A stretch of 64,000 nucleotides of DNA from Nostoc punctiforme NIES-2108 (lineage in GTDB: Bacteria > Cyanobacteriota > Cyanobacteriia > Cyanobacteriales > Nostocaceae): positions 108,784 to 172,783 of the forward strand of contig LXQE01000152.1 in assembly GCA_003326195.1 (NCBI GenBank), in the 5' to 3' direction. Both the position numbers and the translations under genes were made by a program. The notes beneath the pieces are model-generated. The model saw only the letters and a list, made by a program, of their open reading frames with translations. It was not told the origin of the DNA and made no database searches. Below are positions 28,233-36,291 of the stretch, one piece after another (position 1 is the first letter of the stretch; each line of letters begins with the position of its first letter).

Positions 28233-28650
28233 TGCCTCTTACTCAATTCGTTATCGGGTGAAATGTTTCTTTCGATTGACGTAAAATTATTTAAGTCCAG
28301 TAAATCCACTTAATCCTAACCATACATACATTTGATTGATAATGCAAGACTTTTTTATAGTAATTTTACGTAGAGGCAAAAATTTTTTGGATATAGGTAG
28401 CTTATTTACCCCAAAAAATATATCATTTGGACTTTGCAATACTTGAATTGTTTTTTGAAATTTTATCCTTATTCGGGGTGTTAAGCTGTCGTGCAGAGAT
28501 TGGCAATAACTATTTCGAGATGAAATTATACAAGAGTCTCGATAATCTGCGTTCACAAGGAGCAATGAAAATTTCTTTTCCCTAGTAGAAACGCGATTAA
28601 TCCCGTCTCTCCCCATTCCCCATTCACCAGGAAGCGCAAGCACTTATAAG
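28233..28650. other. Intergenic region between divergent genes, with a palindromic repeat
   Basis: 418 bp. Near 28583-28610 a dispersed palindrome, aaacgcgattaatcccgtct, resembles those near 27131 and 41294. The minus-strand open frame across it has a repeat-derived start and no recognisable protein character, so I do not call a gene. Promoters of both divergent genes should lie here. Confidence 0.55.
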
Positions 28651-29820
28651 ATGCGAACAATTGCAGAAATTAACGAGAAAATTAAGCGTCAACGTGCGGT
28701 GGTATTGACAACTGAAGAATTAAAAGCACGAGTTGTAGAAATCGGTGTTACTAAAGCTGCTAAAGAAGTCGATGTAATTACCACTGGTACTTTTGAGCCT
28801 ATGGAATCAAGTGGTGCAATTATCAATCTGGGACATACTGACCCGCCGATAAAAATTCGCCGCTGTTGGTTAGATGGTGTGCCAGCATACTCTGGTTTTG
28901 GGGCAGTAGATTTATATTTAGGTGCGAGTTGCGCTGTGGAGACGACGGACGGGGAAGAAGTGCGAGAACGTGGTGGTGGTCATGTAATCGAAGATTTGAT
29001 CGCTGGTAAATCTATACACGTGAAAGCCCAAGGACAAGTAACAGATTGTTACCCCAGAGCAAATTTTGAAACTACAATTACCAGTGACACAATTAATCAG
29101 TTTTATTTATTCAATCCGCGCAATCTTTATCAAAATTTTATTGTTGGTGTAAATGGTGGCGATCGCCCCCTCTTCACCTATCTCGGTCCTTTACAACCGC
29201 GTCTGGGGAATGCTGTTTATTCTAACCCCGGTGCGATTTCACCCTTACTCAACGACCCTGATTTGCAACTCGTTGGTATAGGTACTCGAATTTTTTTAGG
29301 CGGCGGTATTGGCTATGTCGCTTGGGAAGGCACTCAGCACTTCCCCTTACAAAAACGTTTAGCTAATCGTACACCGATTGGGCCTTCTGCCACTTTAGCT
29401 TTAATTGGTGATGCCAAGCAAATGGATGCTCATTGGGTGCGAGGGTGTTATTTCAAAAGTTATGGCCCCTCATTAATGTTAGGGGTTGGTGTACCACTAC
29501 CTGTATTAAATGAACAAGTAATTGAACACTGCGCCGTCCAAGATCAAGACTTAGTAGCTCCAATAGTGGATTTTTCCATTCCTCGGCGCGTCCGTCCCAC
29601 CTTTGGTTTGGTGAGTTACGCCCAACTCAAATCTGGGCGGATCACCATAGAGGGCAAAGCAGTACGCTCTGCCCCCTTAGCGAGTTTGTTTTTTTCTAGG
29701 CAAGTCGCCCTAGAGTTGAAAAAGTGGATCGAAGCAGGTACGTTTACCCTTACAGAACCAGTTTCTCCAATTCCGATGGAGCGATCTTTTCTACCCCAAG
29801 ACCGTCGGACGGATTTTTGA
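28651..29820 (+). CDS. Homocysteine biosynthesis family protein (DUF39/HcyBio)
   Basis: 389 residues starting MRTIAEINEKIKRQRAVVLT. Family signatures: TTGTFEPMESSGAIINLGHTDPP, VPAYSGFGAVDLYLGA, VNGGDRPLFTYLG, a Gly-rich GTRIFLGGGIGYVAWEGTQH and VDFSIPRRVRPTFGLVSYAQL. In methanogens members convert aspartate semialdehyde to homocysteine with sulfide. In cyanobacteria the gene is widespread but its physiological role is less clear. The iron-sulfur and CBS partner domains found in archaea are absent. It is followed by a cag/ggggagcagg low-complexity repeat (about 29822-29890). Confidence 0.87.
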   Translation: MRTIAEINEKIKRQRAVVLTTEELKARVVEIGVTKAAKEVDVITTGTFEPMESSGAIINLGHTDPPIKIRRCWLDGVPAYSGFGAVDLYLGASCAVETTDGEEVRERGGGHVIEDLIAGKSIHVKAQGQVTDCYPRANFETTITSDTINQFYLFNPRNLYQNFIVGVNGGDRPLFTYLGPLQPRLGNAVYSNPGAISPLLNDPDLQLVGIGTRIFLGGGIGYVAWEGTQHFPLQKRLANRTPIGPSATLALIGDAKQMDAHWVRGCYFKSYGPSLMLGVGVPLPVLNEQVIEHCAVQDQDLVAPIVDFSIPRRVRPTFGLVSYAQLKSGRITIEGKAVRSAPLASLFFSRQVALELKKWIEAGTFTLTEPVSPIPMERSFLPQDRRTDF

Positions 29821-29916
29821 TTGGAGCAGAGAGCAGGGAGCAGGGGAGCAGAGGAGCAGTAAATCTTTCCCCTCTGCACCTCTGCTTTTTTTGCCCCATG
29901 CCCAATGCCCCATTCC

Positions 29917-30942
29917 CTACTCTTGAGTCGGTTTCGGTCGCTTGATGGGTTTAGGAGCGGGTGTTCTTGGTATAGGTTTTGACACCACTGAAGTGTCGCT
30001 GCCTGTACTTGTTTTCTTGATGGGACGAGGGGTTTCGCCAGTGCGTCTGGGGGGGAATGGTTTTCTACCACCAGCACCACCAATGCCAGCACGAGGCCCA
30101 CCTTTAAATGGTGGTTTGCGTTTTTTGGGTAAATCAGCGATCGCCTCAGCTTTTTCTACTACCAAAACGTCTGCTTCCCGTTTGGCTTGGAAGTCCCAGA
30201 ATTTGCCCACTGCTTTGGTAGTTAGCACACCCCTCAATTTCAACTTAAAATACTTGGGTTTGTCAGTTGATTTGCGTGGAGCCTGCCTAATTTTGACTAC
30301 CAAGCTTTTAGCATCAAAAGATTGGTATACTACTTCACCACGAACAGAAAAACCACCATCTGCAACTTCTGATGAAGGTCTGGGGGCAGTTGTATTTAGT
30401 TCAGAGTTCTCGGATAAGCCATCATCGAGTGTCTCTAACTCTTGCAACTCAAAATCCGATTCGTCCTCATCTGTTGAGTTTTTAGCCAGATTTTCTGGCT
30501 CCCAAACTCCGACGATTTGGATGTGCAAGGTGTCATTTTCTTGTCTAGTACGTGGATATACTACCCACAAGTGTTCTTTTTCTAAGTCTAGATGATTCTT
30601 GACTAAGCTCATAATCCGGCCTAGGAGGACGGCATTGAGTTCTACACCATCTGGAGTCAGCAGCGTACCTTGAGTAAATTGTTCGCTGCTAGCATGATAG
30701 CGACCTCGGACTAAGCCGATCGCTCGATACTGCATCGGTTCACTGGGAGGCGGAATCGGTTGCTGGCGATTAATCAAGTTCCCATTCGAGTCAGTCTCGC
30801 TGGGGTTGACAGGCAAATTGTCAACTTCTTTAGAGGAATGGGCTGCTATATGAACATTAGCGGCTGCCTCTATGTTAGTTGGGCCCTGGTTAGAGGCAGA
30901 AGAATTGGAAGATTCAGGCAACGGCATCAGGTCGGAATTCAT
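29917..30942 (-). CDS. Cyanobacterial protein with a basic Pro/Lys-rich tail, function unknown
   Basis: 341 residues from ATG at 30942 (MNSDLMPLPESSN), chosen because AAGGAG lies six bases upstream; the frame is open to 31041. Residues 1-65 are disordered. A first conserved block (MQYRAIGLVRGRYHASSEQF, then LLTPDGVELNAVLLGRIM) is followed by an acidic linker and a second block (GEVVYQSFDAKSLVVKIRQA, then KYFKLKLRGVLTTKAVGKFW). The last 80 residues are basic and rich in Pro, Lys, Arg and Gly (KKRKPPFKGGPRAG). The tail suggests nucleic-acid or ribosome association, but that is inference only. It converges with the HcyBio-family gene. Confidence 0.75.
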   Translation of the reverse strand: MNSDLMPLPESSNSSASNQGPTNIEAAANVHIAAHSSKEVDNLPVNPSETDSNGNLINRQQPIPPPSEPMQYRAIGLVRGRYHASSEQFTQGTLLTPDGVELNAVLLGRIMSLVKNHLDLEKEHLWVVYPRTRQENDTLHIQIVGVWEPENLAKNSTDEDESDFELQELETLDDGLSENSELNTTAPRPSSEVADGGFSVRGEVVYQSFDAKSLVVKIRQAPRKSTDKPKYFKLKLRGVLTTKAVGKFWDFQAKREADVLVVEKAEAIADLPKKRKPPFKGGPRAGIGGAGGRKPFPPRRTGETPRPIKKTSTGSDTSVVSKPIPRTPAPKPIKRPKPTQE

Positions 30943-31320
30943 AAAAACTCCTTGCGGCGGAGACACATCCCATTGTGGGATTTTACAAAGGCAGCTGGAA
31001 AGAGCATTTGTGCGACTGATGAAAGTATATTGGCTTTTCACAAAATCACACTAGGGTACTCTATACAATCCTAAAGGCGCTAAATTTAATGTATAAACAC
31101 TAAATGTCTAATTTAGCGGCTTTACACTAGTTTCGGAAGCATATCATAGCTACAATTCTGACGGCTCCTCCTAAAGTCATCACTTACTTTAGCAGTGTGG
31201 ATAGTTAATTGTTATAAAATTCACAGGCAATTGGCGGTATTCCGCAAAGTTTTGGAAATTTTTAACTTTACGATTTGTGTAAATGATAATGTCATTAAAA
31301 TTTAGGAGAAAGACAAAACC
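30943..31320. promoter_or_regulatory. Divergent intergenic region
   Basis: 378 bp between the minus-strand gene start at 30942 and the TPR gene. The hairpin-like cctaaaggcgctaaatttaa ... ctaatttagcggctttac (about 31071-31124) is an imperfect palindrome that could be regulatory. AGGAGA at 31303-31308 is the ribosome site of the TPR gene. No ORF is supported. Confidence 0.5.
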
Positions 31321-32214
31321 GTGTCTCAACCGCGCAATCGTTGGATAGTTCAAGTCGTCTTAGCGGTGGCAATTCTTGCTTTTGTGGGTGTTTCGGTGAT
31401 TCCCATAATTGGAGCATTTAATAATACGCCACCCTCAAGTCAGAATACTGCTAGCACCAGAGGCAGTTTGTCCTCCGCTGACCAAAAATCAAAACTGGAA
31501 GACGAAGCACGGGGTTATGAACAGGTTTTGCAAAGGGAACCAGAAAATCAGACTGCGCTTAAAGGTCTGTTACAAGCGCGGCTGCAATTACTGAGTCAAA
31601 AAGATAAAAGTGAGGTTAAACCAGCTGATATCCAAGTTGTCATTGAACCCCTAGAAAAGCTAGCAAAGCTGAATCCCGAACAGTCAGAATATTCAGTGTT
31701 ACTAGCTCAAGCCAAACAGCAAATTGGCGATCGCGAAGGAGCCGCTCAAGCTTATCGTTCGATTTTGTCCAGCAAACCGGGCGATTTGAAGGCTTTGCAA
31801 GGAATGGTGGCTCTATTGATCAGTCAGCAACGCCCCGAAGCAGCCATTGGTTTGTTGCAAGAAACCCTCTCTAATGCAGCCCAAGCAAATACAATTCAGC
31901 CTGGAAGTGTAGATATAGTAGCCGTGCAGGTGCTGTTAGGTTCTGTTCATGCTTCCCAGAAACGTTACGCTCAAGCTAGCTCTGTATATGACCAGGCAAT
32001 TAAGAAAGATCCCAAGGATTTTCGCCCCGTCGTGGCAAAAGCGATGCTCCTGAAACAACAGGGCAAAGATGCAGATGCAAAACCTTTGTTTGATAGTGCC
32101 GCAGCTTTAGCACCTGCTAAGTACAGAGACGAAATTAAGAAGGCAGGAACGGTTTCCCCCATTCCTAAATCTGCTTCATCTCCCGCATCTTCATTGGGAA
32201 ATACTCCCAAGTAA
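31321..32214 (+). CDS. Membrane-anchored TPR protein
   Basis: 297 residues with a GTG start and AGGAGA upstream. One N-terminal membrane anchor (about residues 9-31, VVLAVAILAFVGVSVIPIIG) is followed by a Ser/Thr-rich spacer. TPR units follow from about 60 to 270: DEARGYEQVLQREPENQTAL, EQSEYSVLLAQAKQQIGDRE, AYRSILSSKPGDLKALQGM and SVYDQAIKKDPKDFRPVVA. The tail is Ser/Pro-rich. Similar anchored TPR proteins in cyanobacteria include photosystem assembly factors such as Ycf37, but nothing here proves that role. Confidence 0.82.
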   Translation: MSQPRNRWIVQVVLAVAILAFVGVSVIPIIGAFNNTPPSSQNTASTRGSLSSADQKSKLEDEARGYEQVLQREPENQTALKGLLQARLQLLSQKDKSEVKPADIQVVIEPLEKLAKLNPEQSEYSVLLAQAKQQIGDREGAAQAYRSILSSKPGDLKALQGMVALLISQQRPEAAIGLLQETLSNAAQANTIQPGSVDIVAVQVLLGSVHASQKRYAQASSVYDQAIKKDPKDFRPVVAKAMLLKQQGKDADAKPLFDSAAALAPAKYRDEIKKAGTVSPIPKSASSPASSLGNTPK

Positions 32215-32309
32215 TGGGCATTGGGAAAGAGAAAGCAGGAAGCAGAAGTTCTTTAATTTTGAATTTTGAATTTTGAATTTTTAATTGATTTCTCCCCTGC
32301 TTCTTCCCC

Positions 32310-32927
32310 TCACGCTCCTTCAATGGCAGCAACAATACCAAAGACTAAAAACAGGCATCCGCCAATCAGGGTGAGTTGACGCTCAGAAATGCGTCCGGCA
32401 ATCATTTTGCCGCCGATAACTGCGATCGCAGCACAAATAGAATGTCCTAAAATTGCACCTATTGTGACTCCAATGGGGTTATTACCTGCTGCTAGGGCAA
32501 TAGTGGCAATTTGGGTGCGATCGCCCCACTCTGCCATAAATGTCAACACAAAGGCTTCTATGACAATTGCCAAACCAGTCTTTTGCTTTGGTAACTGCAA
32601 ATCTGCTTGTTTCACCGCAGCTTCAGCTTCTTCCACAACTTCTGTATCACAAGCGGCGGACATCTTACTAGCGTCATACAACAGCTTGATACCGAAGGCA
32701 ATAAATAAAGCTATTTCGGCGTAATGAATATAAACTTTTGGCAACAAAGATACCGCTTGTCCAAATATCACCGAAAGGATTGTCATCGCGGCTAAAGCAG
32801 CTGTCACACCGATAAATACCAGCCGCCGCGGGTGGTGCATTGCCAAAATTACAGCAATAAAAAATGTTTTATCGCCTAGTTCTGAAACTGTAATTAGTAA
32901 TAAACCTGCGGTAAAAGCTGTTAACAC
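32310..32927 (-). CDS. mnx: UPF0016/TMEM165-family manganese exporter
   Basis: 205 residues, GTG start with GGAG upstream. Two inverted halves each carry the family signature: Glu16-Leu-Gly-Asp-Lys-Thr and Glu133-Trp-Gly-Asp-Arg-Thr. These acidic residues line the cation path in this family. Six membrane segments are predictable, with a short charged loop between the halves (TEVVEEAEAAVKQADLQ). In Synechocystis the homologue Mnx/SynPAM71 exports Mn2+ from the cytosol. The gene follows a yybP-ykoY manganese riboswitch, which independently supports a manganese role. Confidence 0.9.
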   Translation of the reverse strand: MLTAFTAGLLLITVSELGDKTFFIAVILAMHHPRRLVFIGVTAALAAMTILSVIFGQAVSLLPKVYIHYAEIALFIAFGIKLLYDASKMSAACDTEVVEEAEAAVKQADLQLPKQKTGLAIVIEAFVLTFMAEWGDRTQIATIALAAGNNPIGVTIGAILGHSICAAIAVIGGKMIAGRISERQLTLIGGCLFLVFGIVAAIEGA

Positions 32928-32974
32928 TCTCTCAAGCTCCTGAAGAATCGTTTACCGATGTGAAGCTTGATGAG

Positions 32975-33135
32975 AGCCAAAAGACCTCACCAAGTTTACA
33001 CTTTTCGGTGTGAACTTAGTGAAGGTCTCGCTTTCAAATATTAGTTACTTGCCATCTGAACCAGGCTCATCGCCAGTATGTTGATTCAGATGTACTGGCT
33101 TTCAAGTTTTCTGCCAGCAGCTACTCCCCTTCTAT
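32975..33135 (-). promoter_or_regulatory. yybP-ykoY manganese riboswitch with terminator/antiterminator
   Basis: On the minus strand the aptamer opens with AGAAGGGGAGTAGC (about 33133-33120), contains TCAACATACTGGCGATGAGC, and closes with GCGAGACCTTC (about 33031-33021), matching the yybP-ykoY consensus blocks. GAAGG at 33132-33128 can pair with CCTTC at 33025-33021 as P1. The same CCTTC is the base of a long alternative hairpin: GAGACCTTCACTAAGTT (33029-33013) pairs with AACTTGGTGAGGTC (about 32997-32983), ending in TTTT. The two are mutually exclusive, so Mn2+ binding should prevent termination and turn mnx on. The gene starts about 50 nt downstream. Confidence 0.9.
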
Positions 33136-33237
33136 GCGTTCACGATTATACATATTTTCCATGTATTAAGTCAAGAGAGTAGGCAATATAGAGGTATAAC
33201 TGTAGAGTGAAGCGGTACATACAGACTGATTCAGGGC

Positions 33238-33690
33238 TTACTGAGGTAAAAACTCATCATCTGTGACTTCTGCTAGCTGGTATAGACAGTTCAGAGGAAA
33301 GGATTCTATTGACAAGCCAATTTCAGCTTTTGCTTGCTTAACCGCTTGTGTGTAACACTCAGCAAAAACTATCTCAAGATAAGATTTGAGACTAGGTGAA
33401 TCATCTAGAGCTTCTTTGACACCTCTACGATGTTCAATTATGCTTCCTTCCCAGCTACCGCTTCTTTTGTCGGGCTGAAATTGCCATTTGAGCAAATGCA
33501 TCAGAATTACAATCAGATTACTCTTGAAACTTCGGCGCTCACTCCTTCCCATATCGGCAATTTCTTCAATTAGGTTCTCCCACTCAACGTTTGCGTAATC
33601 CTGACTTTGCAATTTTTCTACAGTCGTTTCTATCCATTGCAAGTAATCAATCTCATATAGGGTTTGGGAATGTGCCTTTAGGGAAGACAT
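33238..33690 (-). CDS. DUF29 family protein
   Basis: 150 residues from ATG at 33690 (MSSLKAHSQTLYEIDYLQWI), which GGAA precedes; an ATG four codons upstream at 33702 is an alternative. DUF29 signatures: YEIDYLQWIETTVEKLQSQD, the central ENLIEEIADMGRSERRSFKS, VILMHLLKWQFQPDKRSGSW and the later SYLEIVFAECYTQAVKQA. All-helical, cytosolic, very common in multiple copies in cyanobacteria, function unknown. It is followed upstream by a ggtgcgttaaagtctaacgc palindrome near 33749. Confidence 0.88.
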   Translation of the reverse strand: MSSLKAHSQTLYEIDYLQWIETTVEKLQSQDYANVEWENLIEEIADMGRSERRSFKSNLIVILMHLLKWQFQPDKRSGSWEGSIIEHRRGVKEALDDSPSLKSYLEIVFAECYTQAVKQAKAEIGLSIESFPLNCLYQLAEVTDDEFLPQ

Positions 33691-33928
33691 AGCAGTTTCC
33701 ATCAGAAATCTTTAGATAATATCTCACATATCTTTACAATTAACATCGGTGCGTTAAAGTCTAACGCACCCTACGGCCTAAAGTAATTGCCAATTGTCTA
33801 TAACTTTACTAAAGTCAGAGGTGACGTAATAATCACCTCAAGCATTACTTACCTGCACAATAATGCCAATTCATTCCAAAAAATGAATTTATGAATCATG
33901 CACAAGGGTAACGCCACCTCCTGTTCCG

Positions 33929-34888
33929 TCATGCAAGTCCAACTAACTTGGCGCTTAGTTCCCACATACGATCGCCTTTGTCGTCATCACGGGCTTGAGG
34001 AGAGACTTTTTGCACAAAAGACTTGCCATCTTTCTTCTGGCGATTTCCCCAACTCCAATAAATACCGGATTGATTATACTCAGGATCGGCAACCACAGCA
34101 GCAACCCGTTCTCCCGCTAACTCCTGAGACACATATCCCCCAGTGATGTACTTCTGGAATAATGGAAAGATTTTCTGAAACAGGGGATAGTGGTTTCTAA
34201 ATAGCGGCGTTTCTGCAACACATCCCGGATAAAGAGAATTGAAGACAATACCGGTTGACTGGTGATAGCGATCGTGCAGTTCCCGCATAGTCAGCACGTT
34301 GCAAACCTTGCTGTCTTTGTAAGCTTTGACTGGTTCAAATTTCTTGCCATCAATCATCGATATTGGCTCTTTAAACCCTTCTGCAAAGCCTTGCAAATCG
34401 CCTAAGTCGGGACGTGGTGGAATCTTTCCACCCAGTTCGTCTGGATTGTGGGTGACTGTTCCTAAAATTACTAGCCTTGGCTCTAAAGATGATTTCTTCA
34501 AATCCTCTATCATCAGGTTGCACAATAGGAAATGACCCAGATGATTGGTAGTGACAGTTAACTCGTAACCTTCGGGACTGCGTAAAGGCTCTTTGATTAA
34601 GGGCATATAAATTGCAGCGTTGCACACCAAAGCGTCTAAAGACTTTCCAGTAGCTCGGAAGTTCTTCACGAAGTGTCGGACACTTTCCAAGGAGCCAAGG
34701 TCAATATGTATGCTGGTATAACTGTTGTAGGGAATTTCCACATCTTGAGCAGCTTTTTGTGCCTTCGCTAAATCCCGACATGCCAGCACTACATACCATC
34801 CTTTATCAGCAAGAGCTTTTGCAGCATACAAACCCACCCCCGAAGAGGCACCCGTAATTACAACCGTTGGCTTCTGATGTTGTTCCAT
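33929..34888 (-). CDS. por: Light-dependent protochlorophyllide oxidoreductase
   Basis: Reduces protochlorophyllide to chlorophyllide with NADPH and light. 319 residues. The Rossmann start is VVITGASSGVGLYAAKAL, NAAIYMPL follows, and the catalytic pair is Tyr190 and Lys194 in AYKDSKVCN. POR-specific blocks are VTTNHLGHFLLCNL, TVTHNPDELGGKIPPRPDLG, SLYPGCVAETPLFRNHYPLF and the C-terminal DRMWELSAKLVG. Length is near the usual 320-330. It stands alone, with the ferredoxin/MBL gene upstream on the same strand across a 227-bp gap that includes a palindromic repeat, so independent transcription is likely. Confidence 0.96.
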   Translation of the reverse strand: MEQHQKPTVVITGASSGVGLYAAKALADKGWYVVLACRDLAKAQKAAQDVEIPYNSYTSIHIDLGSLESVRHFVKNFRATGKSLDALVCNAAIYMPLIKEPLRSPEGYELTVTTNHLGHFLLCNLMIEDLKKSSLEPRLVILGTVTHNPDELGGKIPPRPDLGDLQGFAEGFKEPISMIDGKKFEPVKAYKDSKVCNVLTMRELHDRYHQSTGIVFNSLYPGCVAETPLFRNHYPLFQKIFPLFQKYITGGYVSQELAGERVAAVVADPEYNQSGIYWSWGNRQKKDGKSFVQKVSPQARDDDKGDRMWELSAKLVGLA

Positions 34889-35049
34889 TGTGTTCGCACT
34901 CCATTGACTGTCTCTAGGATCTCATACCAGTGAGCCATGATTGTCATTAGCTTTTTCAAGGCTGCATTAGAGGATGTTTGAAAAGTCCTATTGTCGGTAT
35001 CAAAAGTTTTAGATCCTTCTAAATCACCCTTAAAAAGGGAGAATCACGT

Positions 35050-35084
35050 GAAAAGTAGAGGCGCAAAGCCTTGCGCCCCTACTG
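35050..35084. repeat. Dispersed gtaggggcgcaa palindrome
   Basis: agtagaggcgcaa, an agcc loop and ttgcgcccctact form a 13-bp stem with one mismatch. This type of palindrome is scattered in Nostoc genomes. It lies between por and the upstream MBL gene. Confidence 0.75.
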
Positions 35085-35115
35085 CGTGGTCTTGTACCTG
35101 AAAATAGCTGTAATG

Positions 35116-35991
35116 TCAATCCAAAGATTCCATAAGCTCAATACACTTGTGCATCTGCTGGCGCATGGTTTCCCGATCGGCATGAAACCTTCGCCCATGA
35201 CCTGGTAGTACCCATTCAAAAGAGTAATTAGCCAAATTACGCATTGATTTAGTCTGTTCTGACCAAGAATACCAGCAAGCACCGTGGAATGCAGTCAGTT
35301 GGTGCAAGCTTTCTGACCAAGCGAGATGATCGCCAGTGAACAGAAACTTATTTTTATAAAGTAAAACTGTGTGTCCTTTGGTATGACCGGGAACTGGGAT
35401 AATTAATAAATCCTCAGTCAAAGTAAATGCTTCAGAACCAGTTAGCTGTATTTCTACATTGCGCGTATCGGCAGTAATATCATCAATGTGGAGGATGCGA
35501 TCGCACTGAAAATGCTCGGCAAACTTTTGATGATCTGCCACATCATCCTTATGAGTTAGGTACATGTAACGAATCGGCCCCAGTTCTTCTAAGCGCTTGA
35601 CTAAAGGCGGCGTAAACCGGGGAGAATCCACCAAAATATTACCTTCTGGAAGTTGAATTAAATAGCTAGCAGCACCGTAAGATTTTTCCGAATGATAACC
35701 ACAGTGGTAAATATTTTCCACTACTAACATTGGAAAACTTTGTTGAGCATCTTTGATATCTTTTGGTTTTTCAACTGTGCCGATAGAACTAGTAGGACAA
35801 GCTAAAAGTGCTTCCAGGGCTGCTAATCTTTCTGCATCATTGGTTGGTTGATGATAAACCGCCGACTGTTCATCAACACGAGAAAACACTTCAGGAGTCA
35901 TCCAGCGACAGGTATCACAATCAATACAGGTAGTATCTACATAAAAATCGCCGTTGACATTTTGGGAGCGACGCTGATTTAAATGAGCCAT
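35116..35991 (-). CDS. Ferredoxin-like domain fused to a metallo-beta-lactamase fold hydrolase
   Basis: 291 residues. Residues 15-75 form a small ferredoxin-like iron-sulfur domain: Cys22-x2-Cys-x2-Cys in TTCIDCDTCRW, with a further Cys in LLACPTSSIG. The rest is an MBL fold: ASYLIQLPEGNILVDSPRF, a divergent metal motif THKDDVADH in place of HxHxDH, IIPVPGHTKGHTVLLY, FLFTGDHLAW and a late LPGHG. The altered first motif is probably a family feature rather than damage, since the other metal ligands are present. An oxidoreductase-coupled hydrolase is plausible; the substrate is unknown. It lies upstream of por on the same strand. Confidence 0.85.
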   Translation of the reverse strand: MAHLNQRRSQNVNGDFYVDTTCIDCDTCRWMTPEVFSRVDEQSAVYHQPTNDAERLAALEALLACPTSSIGTVEKPKDIKDAQQSFPMLVVENIYHCGYHSEKSYGAASYLIQLPEGNILVDSPRFTPPLVKRLEELGPIRYMYLTHKDDVADHQKFAEHFQCDRILHIDDITADTRNVEIQLTGSEAFTLTEDLLIIPVPGHTKGHTVLLYKNKFLFTGDHLAWSESLHQLTAFHGACWYSWSEQTKSMRNLANYSFEWVLPGHGRRFHADRETMRQQMHKCIELMESLD

Positions 35992-36291
35992 ATTAATCCT
36001 TTTGCTTCCAACCCCTTACTGGGGAGCGAGAAATCCTATCCTATGTCACTACGCTAGCAAAATTGATTTGAGATTGTAGACATCACTAAAAGTAAATCTG
36101 TTCAAAGATATAAAAACTCTTGAAACAATTTTTTATGACAAGTGAGAAATCCGGGTTCAGTGGCTTCAATGGGTCAAATTATGCTCCAAGTGAGCCTCCT
36201 ATCTCCTTTAAGTATCACCTGATTTTAGGAATTGGTATAGCTTATGAGTTGCTAATGGGAACAATCAAGAATAAATCCCTTTGCCAATAAA
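35992..36291. promoter_or_regulatory. Divergent intergenic region
   Basis: 300 bp between the MBL gene and the hybrid kinase. No ORF, RNA gene or strong hairpin was seen. It must hold promoters for both directions; no boxes can be assigned with confidence. Confidence 0.45.

Noticed and set aside
28287..28643. 118-residue minus-strand ORF upstream of the HcyBio-family gene
   Set aside because: Its first 20 codons are repeat DNA, it covers the promoter region of two genes, and its composition is not protein-like.
34889..35115. Small RNA suggested by the stable hairpin at 35050-35084
   Set aside because: The hairpin is a common dispersed palindrome, and no promoter or T-run was seen.
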